A DNA stretch of 64,000 nucleotides from Caenorhabditis elegans (taxonomy: Eukaryota; Nematoda; Chromadorea; Rhabditida; Rhabditidae): NCBI RefSeq assembly GCF_000002985.6, contig NC_003284.9:16430001-16494000 (forward strand), given 5' to 3'. The notes beneath the pieces were generated by a model. The model searched no databases. It was not told where the DNA came from and saw only the letters and a list, made by a program, of their open reading frames with translations. Position numbers and translations under genes: made by a program. Positions 57,534 through 64,000 of the stretch are shown in pieces. The first letter of the stretch is position 1; every line of letters starts with the position of its first letter.

Positions 57534-59111
57534 ATGACAGGGCACTGGAGCTACTGCGATGATGATGAGTGTGGTAAGTTGACTCAAATTAGCTGTTTTT
57601 TGAACTCAAAACTTAACTGAGTGTCTCGAAAATTAGTTATGCTCAGTAGCATTTATCTACTCAGTAAAAGGAATAAATGATCAAAAATTAAATTATATTG
57701 ATAATTTCACCCTATAACATGGACTGCTACATATAAACATTTTCAGTTCAGTAATAACTCTGTGAAACTGAGAAGTATTAGAATGTCCAAATTCGCAAAA
57801 ACACGTGGTTTCAGAGTGCCCAATATTGGTTTGATCTTCGAAAAATGCGGGAGAACGGATGCAGACTTTTCAACTGATTTTGCATGGTTAAGAGTGTGCT
57901 GACGTCACACTTTCCTGGCGGAAAAACTCCCGCATTTTTTATAGATCAAACCGCAACGAGACAGTCTGACACCACGTGCAAAGAAAAACATAACGATTGA
58001 GTTATTTCTCGAAAAAAGTATTGTATTAATAACAAATGGTATTAAATTTAATTCCAGGACCCAATCGCTGGCCCACTGGACAGCATCAATCCCCAATCAA
58101 CATTGATTTGGGAGAGGTTGAACGTAAGGATACCCATGATGGAATCAAGTTTGTCAATTATGATCATCCTATTCAAGGAGATATTGTGAACAATGGACAT
58201 TCTGGTAACTAATTTTTCAAAATAACTCAGCTTAACTTTACTTATTCCAGTTCAAATGACCCCGGAGCTGCGATCGGAACACCCAGAAATCTACGGCGGC
58301 GGCCTTGATCAGGTCTACCGCCTCGTGCAATACCACTTCCATTGGGGAGAGAATGACAACGAGGGATCCGAGCACACGCTGGGTGGGCTCCGCTATCCGG
58401 CCGAGCTTCATCTCGTCCACCAGGGAGTTGAAGACCCCGGCAAGCTAGCCGTTGTTGGTGTTTTTCTTCAACTTGGAAAAGAGGGAAAGGCGTTGTCGAA
58501 TGAGGAGCGTGTTTTGGGAAAACTTTGCAATCCGGAGACAGTGACTCGTGTGGAGAATGTTAGGCTTTCCGAGAAGCTGCCAGCAAACAAGAGGTCGTTC
58601 TGGAGGTAAGATCAAGGAATCTTAGCTGAATATTCTTATACTAAATTGAATCGGAACAGGGAAACCTTTTAAAGGTTTTGCGTGACTGATGTCAGCTATT
58701 AATATGATTATTTGATCTCAACATAGTTTATCCAACCTGAAATATATAATGAAGCCAGAGATCAAATGCTCAAATCTCACACTTTTCAATTACTCCTGAT
58801 TCATAGTCACATTTGAAGTCAGTGCCTGAACAGTTTATGCAGGTGCAATAGCATAATATTTCAGACGATCTAACAAACATATTTCCAGTCGCATTCATTG
58901 TTTGATTTTCAGATACGAAGGATCTCTCACCACCCCGCCATGCTCGGAAATCGTCACCTGGACCATCTTCACCGAGCCAGTCACCGTCACCCACGATCAA
59001 CTTGAGTTGTTCCGTCAGGTCCAGGACATCGAGAAGCGTCCCATCAAGAAAAACTACCGTCCGACTCAAAATTTGAATGATCGCAAAATCGTTCACATTG
59101 TAGCTAATTAG
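57534..59111 (+). CDS. cah-3: Alpha-carbonic anhydrase, cytosolic
   Basis: Exons 57534..57573, 58058..58204, 58251..58605 and 58913..59111 give 246 residues, a single alpha-CA domain with no signal peptide or membrane segment, so cytosolic. It catalyses CO2 + H2O to bicarbonate + H+. Zinc ligands are H91 and H93 (QYHFHWG) and H116 (ELHLVHQ). The Glu of GSEHT (E103) and Thr187 of SLTTPPC form the usual gatekeeper pair, and H61 in NNGHS is the proton shuttle. All catalytic residues are present, so it is predicted active, unlike CA-related proteins. QSPINI near residue 25 is the family start. The GC-rich third exon has strong codon bias. A MITE occupies part of intron 1. The symbol is from memory of the C. 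elegans protein. Confidence 0.93.
57802..57978. mobile_element. cah-3: Palindromic MITE (GTGGTGTCAGAGTG family), copy 4
   Basis: cacgtggtttcagagtgccc at the left, gacagtctgacaccacgtg at the right, and inner arms gatcttcgaaaaatgcggg and cccgcattttttatagatc. Both CACGTG ends are intact. It is in cah-3 intron 1. Confidence 0.8.
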
Positions 59112-59376
59112 AATTTTCCCAGAAAAAAGTTTTTTTTTCATTTTTCAAATTTAATACCGATACAAAAATGCCAAACAAAAACTTCATGGTCCCAAGCAAC
59201 TTTTGTCAAAAATCCCCGTTTTCCTCTGATTTCAACACTTCAAGCCAGCCCGATGTCTATTTTTCTTATGTAGTAATTCGCAATTTCTGCCAAATCATTG
59301 CAATATTCTAGTTACTCTGACACGAAACCCATGGGTTCCCACTCCACCTACAATTCCAACTTTGTTAACAACATTG

Positions 59377-59418
59377 AATAAATTTTTAGAATTTTTTGTT
59401 CATCAATTTTTCAATAAA
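59377..59418 (+). terminator. cah-3: Candidate polyadenylation signals of cah-3
   Basis: AATAAA at 59377-59382 and 59413-59418, about 270-300 bp after the stop codon. Confidence 0.5.
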
Positions 59419-59419
59419 A

Positions 59420-61600
59420 AGTGTGGGGTGTGACGTCACGAAGAGGAAGTAGTTGTGTTGTGCAAAATAGGGTCGTATGAGCTCAAGGGGTGACGGAACG
59501 AAATGGAATTTTGGAAAGATGTGTTATCGGTTTTTTCAGGGAGGGGTTTAATTAGTTTTTTGTCACTTTTTCATTTTGCAGGCTTTTTTTCTGTGGAAAA
59601 AAACAAACAAGTTACAGAGAAAAAAGGGTATTTCAAAATAAAATATTAAAATGTTGCAACATTTCGCTTTTAAATAACGGATGATGAGAAAAGGCTGAAT
59701 TTTTGTTTTTGCTGCTCAGATCAAACCACTGCGTCTCGGCGTATAAAAGCGTCCGTTTTGCCAAAAATAATTTTTTAACACAGTGAAGCTTTTCAGTAAG
59801 GTGTCGAAACTATCACATTTGAAAACCATTGTTTGAGGAAATGTATAAAAACTACGTTGAATTCATATTTTTTACGAAACAAATTTCTATTTTTTTCAAA
59901 TCTGTGAAGAATTTAGTTCAGAGGTTAACGTTTTATTAAACTGTTTTTTAAGAACTTAACAATTTTTCAGCGTTTACATGCCAAAAACAGTTTAAAAAAA
60001 CACAAAAACCACATATGAAATGCATTACGTGGTGCCAGACTGTTCCATTACGGTTTGATCTACAAAAATTGCGGGAATTTTTTGCCCAAAAAATGTGACA
60101 TCAGCACGCTCTTAACCATGCAAAATCAGTCGAGAAGTCTGCGTCTCTTTTCCAGCATTTCTCGAAGATCTACGTAGAACAAACCAAAATGGGACACTTT
60201 GACACAACGTGATGCCCCACTTCTATTTGGGCTGGGGTCTGTTTTGACCTGAGATTCCCTGTTACAGTCCGTGTGTGGCTACAGTTTGACATAGGAACTT
60301 CTGCAAATCTAGATAAAGTTTTTTTTTCAAGTTTGAACGAAATGCTCAATTTCTTCAGTCAAGACGCAGCTTTTGCTATTGTGAAAAGTGTTAGCCTCAT
60401 TGCTACCCAACCAACAAAAATCTACAAAATCATTCACCAGTAATCCTTTCTAAAATACTTGAACTCAACACAGACTCTTTCCAATTTGATGTTAGTCCAT
60501 GTTCGACTTTACGTGATAACTTTTTTTTCCAAAAAGCGAGTGTTTATAAATTTTCCAAAAGTTTTTTTTAACAATGAGACTGTGGGATGCCCTGAACGTT
60601 CTAAAATTGATCAAAGATCAAATACCTCAACTGTGGCTTTATTTCAGTTTTAAAATTACTTGAAGTTATAAATCCCTTGTAAAATTCGGATTGTTCAGAA
60701 ATTGAAAGGTAGGTCGATTGTAGTTTCTTTGAAAAAAAAAGAAGCCCATTCACTTGACATTTTATTGAAAACGAGTTAAATTACATGTATATGAAGTACC
60801 GAATACTTACAATAAGTACAGGGTGAGCCATAATTATGGGGGACATGGTTGCGGGTAAACAACTGCCTACCTTGGATTTAACAAAAAATGAGCACATATA
60901 TTGTTTCTTATACATTTGAAGCAAACTAGTATAACGTTTTAATTTTACATGATACCTTCCAATTTACTGAAAAACGAGCATCCAAAATTTGTGTTCAGCC
61001 GGTTTGAAAACATGTATATTGAAAATAATATCAGTTTTTGTGTAGCGTCAGTAAGGAAGTTTTTTTTGAAAACGTTCATGTGTTGCTAAAAATCAGATAT
61101 TGTAGTGAACTTATCGGAAAAGGTGAGAACTTGTCAGAATCACTCCACTTCATGTTGCTTCAAGATAAAAATCGAGAAATCTACAGTTTTGTGCCAAATT
61201 TCAATTTGAATTGCACTATAGAGTGCGTTTCCATTATCTTTGTTTTTTTTCACTTTTTATTCTTTTCGTAAAATGTTCTAATTATTTGGAAGTTGATTTA
61301 ATCGAGTTCGGTTGAAAATGTTTTGATTTTTCCCAAATAAAATAAATATACGTTTTTCAAGAATTCTTTCGTGTAAAAAATATGTAAAAGTGACAAAATG
61401 TCACAAAAGGTATGCGCGGGATTTTCTGTGAAACACTTTTTCATTAAGAAATTGAAGGAGAAATGGGTAACAAGTTGTCTCAGATTAAAAAAATAGAATA
61501 AGATTAATGACCAAACCGCTTGAATCTCAAATGTTTCTCATTTACATTTCCCATGATACAGAATCAGAAATTTCATTAGTTTTGTTTAGGTTTTTTAACC
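59420..61600. other. Intergenic with one MITE, no gene seen
   Basis: A TATAAAAG at 59742-59749 followed by cttttcag is promoter-like, but no coding exon follows that I can support. Open frames at 60459-60653 and 61038-61271 lack coding character. Confidence 0.4.
60026..60211. mobile_element. Palindromic MITE (GTGGTGTCAGAGTG family), copy 5
   Basis: tacgtggtgccagactgttc at the left mirrors gggacactttgacacaacgt at the right. Inner arms are gatctacaaaaattgcggg and ccagcatttctcgaagatc. Confidence 0.75.
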
Positions 61601-61607
61601 TCGAAAT

Positions 61608-61784
61608 TAAACGTGGAGTACCGAAATTTGAGACTGCTAAAAATTGACAATTTTTTCCAAAACTTTGAGCGGCTATAACTTTTTTTTGAGTAATTTTCAA
61701 AACGCCTTATTACGAAATTTGGTAATTTTGGACCATTTTTTTGTATAAAAGCAAAGTTTCGAAATACGGTACTCCACCTTTAAA
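61608..61784. mobile_element. Palindromic MITE (GGAGTACCGAAATTTGAGAC ends)
   Basis: The left end acgtggagtaccgaaatttg mirrors the right end cgaaatacggtactccacc, followed by tttaaa. This is the complete form of the fragments at 49725-49846 and 50900-50935. Confidence 0.7.
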
Positions 61785-62010
61785 TATTTATAGTTTTCTT
61801 TAAAAAATTGTTTAATGTAATACTTTGGCACTACCCAAAACAGCGTCATTAGTGAGCAGGGAAGTTTATCAAAGTGCTGGGCCAATGATTCGTCTGTGCT
61901 GGAAAAAGAAAAAAAAAGCACGAGCAGTATACTTTCAGTCTATAGTCTATAATATCTTCATGCCCATAGTCTATTCAGTCTATAGTCTAGCCCGGCGAGC
62001 TTTAAAAAAT

Positions 62011-62353
62011 GCCCATGATTACGTTTACTCCTATTCACTTGTTTAAGTTGTTTACCAGTGTCTTGATAAAAAATATAGCGGCCGACATCTCCTGAGCCCG
62101 TTTTTGACAACGTTCACTGATTCAATTTTAATCTCTCTTAATTTTTTTGTTGGATTTTTCAGAACAAATTGAATTGACACAAATGATGACAAACAGTATG
62201 AATACTATTTTATGTTAACAACATTTTCTGAAAAAATTTTGTTTTTGAGATACGGTCGAATCAGTAAACGTTGTCGAAAACGGGCTCGGGAGATGTCGGT
62301 CGCTGTATTTTTTTTCGTCGTGGCAACTGAATACGAGTAGACGTAACTATGGG
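62011..62353. mobile_element. Palindromic element with long arms
   Basis: gcccatgattacgtttactc at the left and its near reverse complement at 62331-62353 enclose a second, tighter pairing (atagcggccgacatctcctg and cgggctcgggagatgtcgg, each continuing into the cgttcactgattc segment). Arms are roughly 90-110 bp with mismatches, and the middle is AT-rich. Non-coding. Confidence 0.65.
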
Positions 62354-62359
62354 AAAAAA

Positions 62360-63780
62360 AATTCATCAGTTAAGTTTTTTTCGATAACATTTCTAGTTTT
62401 TAAGTTGTGCTCGTTTGGAAAGTTTGTGATTTTTTTTTCGGCCAAAATTGCAAATACATCAACCAACCCCGCTATTAATGTAAGTAAAACGCTCTTTCGA
62501 ATTAATCTAAAAACGACTTGTACGACCCAGGGTTATTGTCTTAAATGTATCGTCAGTAGGGTTTTGGTCTAAATACATTCGTGATGGGTTAAGATGATCA
62601 AAATAAAAATCTGCAAACATTTTTAGATTATTGCTTTTCGAATTAAACAAATGGTTTTGTTGTCATCAATGTATTATTTAACGATAAAAATTTTGGAAAA
62701 TCAGTAGGCGTTCTATAGTTGTTTTGATTTAGTTTTTATGGTTTAAAAATTTGTAAATTCTCATGGAAAAACAACGATCTGATCTACAGAAAAACGCATT
62801 GTATTGGCGGCATTGAACTCATCCTTTCAGTCTGCCCAAAAACACTCATTGGAAAATGGTTTTGAATTTTCTTCAATTTCTTTAACTCTTCTCATTCTTA
62901 GATTTTTGCGTATGGAAAAATGGTTTCCCATACTTGTTCGACATGAAGGTTTTTCACGGCTTTTTGTCCATATAAAAACGAAACGGTTTGCTTCTCCGCC
63001 AGTCAAAATGTTTTATGATATTTTATGCCGAATGCCGCAGTTTTTATATTCTTCTCTTTTTTTTATTGATTTTCTTGAATTGATTGTCTTTTTTCTTTAT
63101 TGATTTCTATTTGTTTTTCTTGCATACAATAAGCTGAATGAATATTTCATAACTTATTGATGAATACGGTAGACTTGCTGTTTCTGTTTTTTCACCTCCT
63201 TTGAAAAACTACAATTAGAAAAAAACGCATAGGAAGAAATAAACACATTTTGCTAGTTCCATAGTTTTCAAAAAGCGTGAATCGCCAAAGTTCACAGAAC
63301 TTGGATTTAAACAATTTCGTCGTTTCAAACGACTTTTTTTTAAAATTTTCCTGTTAAAATATGAAATTCAAGCCCCAACCTCAAAAGTGTCAATTTTTTA
63401 TACTATGTTTTTTTAACTTTCTGAAAAAAATTTGTATTGTTCCCAAGCGCAAACATCCCGATTTTGTCCACGATTTGCATATTCTTCTTGTCTGTATTTC
63501 CCCACATATAAAAACCGTGTTCCATGTTCGTTTTTGTTTCCTTTTCGTCTCAACGCCAGCTTTATCATTTTTCTTATTAACAAAGTTTCAAATTAAATCA
63601 AACTAATTATCTAAATAAGAATTTTGATTTTTTTTTGTCATTGGTTTTTCTGACACCGGAACTTTTTGGTGGATATAGAAAACTGAAGTGTAACATTCTG
63701 ATAGTTCATACTGAGTCTCTATGTATGTAGTTATAACCAAAAAAATGCACCAGAGCCGAACATGAGATTGTTAGCAATCA
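62360..63780. other. Intergenic, no gene seen
   Basis: AT-rich. The 99-codon frame at 62804-63103 and the 81-codon frame at 63361-63606 have AT-driven Phe/Leu/Ile-rich composition, no recognisable domain, and no splice partners. Confidence 0.4.
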
Positions 63781-63781
63781 G

Positions 63782-63787
63782 TTTATT
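63782..63787 (-). terminator. Candidate polyadenylation signal (minus strand)
   Basis: TTTATT on the plus strand is AATAAA on the minus strand, 60 bp after the stop codon of the minus-strand exon at 63847-64000. Confidence 0.45.
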
Positions 63788-63846
63788 TTTTAAAATTGGT
63801 CAAACTTGTACAATCATTTTTCAACAATTAAAAAAAGTTCAGTTTT

Positions 63847-64000
63847 TTAAACCCGCAAAAAATCGCCTGTGTAAACTTCCTGATTAACACTGGAGCATTC
63901 AGCAATTGTCAGAATATCTTCAAACACCAAGAGTTCAATTGGGGCCCGAATAGGTTTTTCCTCTCCAAGCATCAAAACTTTTTGGAAATTAAAAATCAAA
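63847..64000 (-). CDS. Terminal exon of an unidentified gene (partial, cut by window edge)
   Basis: On the minus strand a frame open from the window edge to TAA (63847-63849) encodes about 51 residues ending ELLVFEDILTIAECSSVN then QEVYTGDFLRV. Residue composition is balanced and the base composition is less AT-biased than the flanks, as expected of a real exon. AATAAA follows the stop at the usual distance. No domain can be named from so short a piece. The frame stays open to the edge, so the exon start and the rest of the gene lie outside the window. Confidence 0.5.
   Translation of the reverse strand, partial: LIFNFQKVLMLGEEKPIRAPIELLVFEDILTIAECSSVNQEVYTGDFLRV

Noticed and set aside
62804..63103. 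99-codon frame starting MAALNSSFQ
   Set aside because: Hydrophobic, AT-driven composition with no splice sites, homology or conserved start context.
1..64000. CRISPR array, prophage, operators or bacterial-type operons
   Set aside because: Introns, Pol III tRNA genes, nematode MITEs and eukaryotic domain architectures show nuclear animal DNA; no spaced direct repeats were found.

Overview
This window is nematode nuclear DNA and looks like Caenorhabditis elegans or a very close relative. The evidence is the short introns with TTTTCAG-type acceptors, the AT-rich intergenic DNA full of small palindromic repeats, the many C/G homopolymer tracts, and gene content matching C. elegans X-linked genes as I remember them (twf-2, nas-39, cah-3). 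Species and chromosome are inferred from memory and were not searched. Exons were joined by hand from GT...AG sites, with reading phase checked at every junction of the five complete gene models.

Layout. 1-7.4 kb: no gene seen; a tRNA-derived SINE lies in the loop of an inverted repeat, next to a palindromic MITE, CGGCAAAT palindromes and another MITE. 7.7-10.4 kb, +: a three-exon neuropeptide precursor predicted to release two short peptides ending in Arg-amide. 11.15 kb: initiator tRNA-Met, followed by a 309-bp inverted repeat and then AT-rich DNA. 16.3-20.9 kb, +: an eight-exon twinfilin gene with a possible alternative first exon. 21.8-26.0 kb, +: a damaged CR1/jockey-type LINE whose AT-repeat tail abuts a palindromic MITE. 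27.5-41.15 kb, +: a 22-exon tolloid/BMP-1-type astacin metalloprotease (nas-39), with several fold-back elements and a tRNA-Arg gene in its introns. 41.4-44.4 kb, +: an eight-exon PI-PLC X-domain protein starting 221 bp after the nas-39 stop, which is operon-like spacing. 44.4-57.5 kb: about 13 kb with no convincing gene. 57.5-59.1 kb, +: a four-exon alpha-carbonic anhydrase (cah-3) with all catalytic residues. 59.4-63.8 kb: repeats and AT-rich DNA. 63.85 kb to the edge, -: the last exon of a gene that continues outside the window.

The genes do not form one pathway: they cover peptide signalling, actin regulation, extracellular matrix/TGF-beta-type processing, phosphoinositide-like hydrolysis and CO2/bicarbonate chemistry. 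The only linkage suggested by layout is nas-39 with the PI-PLC-X gene. The points most worth a second look are the Arg-amide (tachykinin/natalisin-like) neuropeptide precursor, the SINE with an intact-looking Pol III promoter, the mariner-ended 895-bp fold-back, the LINE/MITE junction, the possible operon and the unusual density of poly-C/poly-G tracts.
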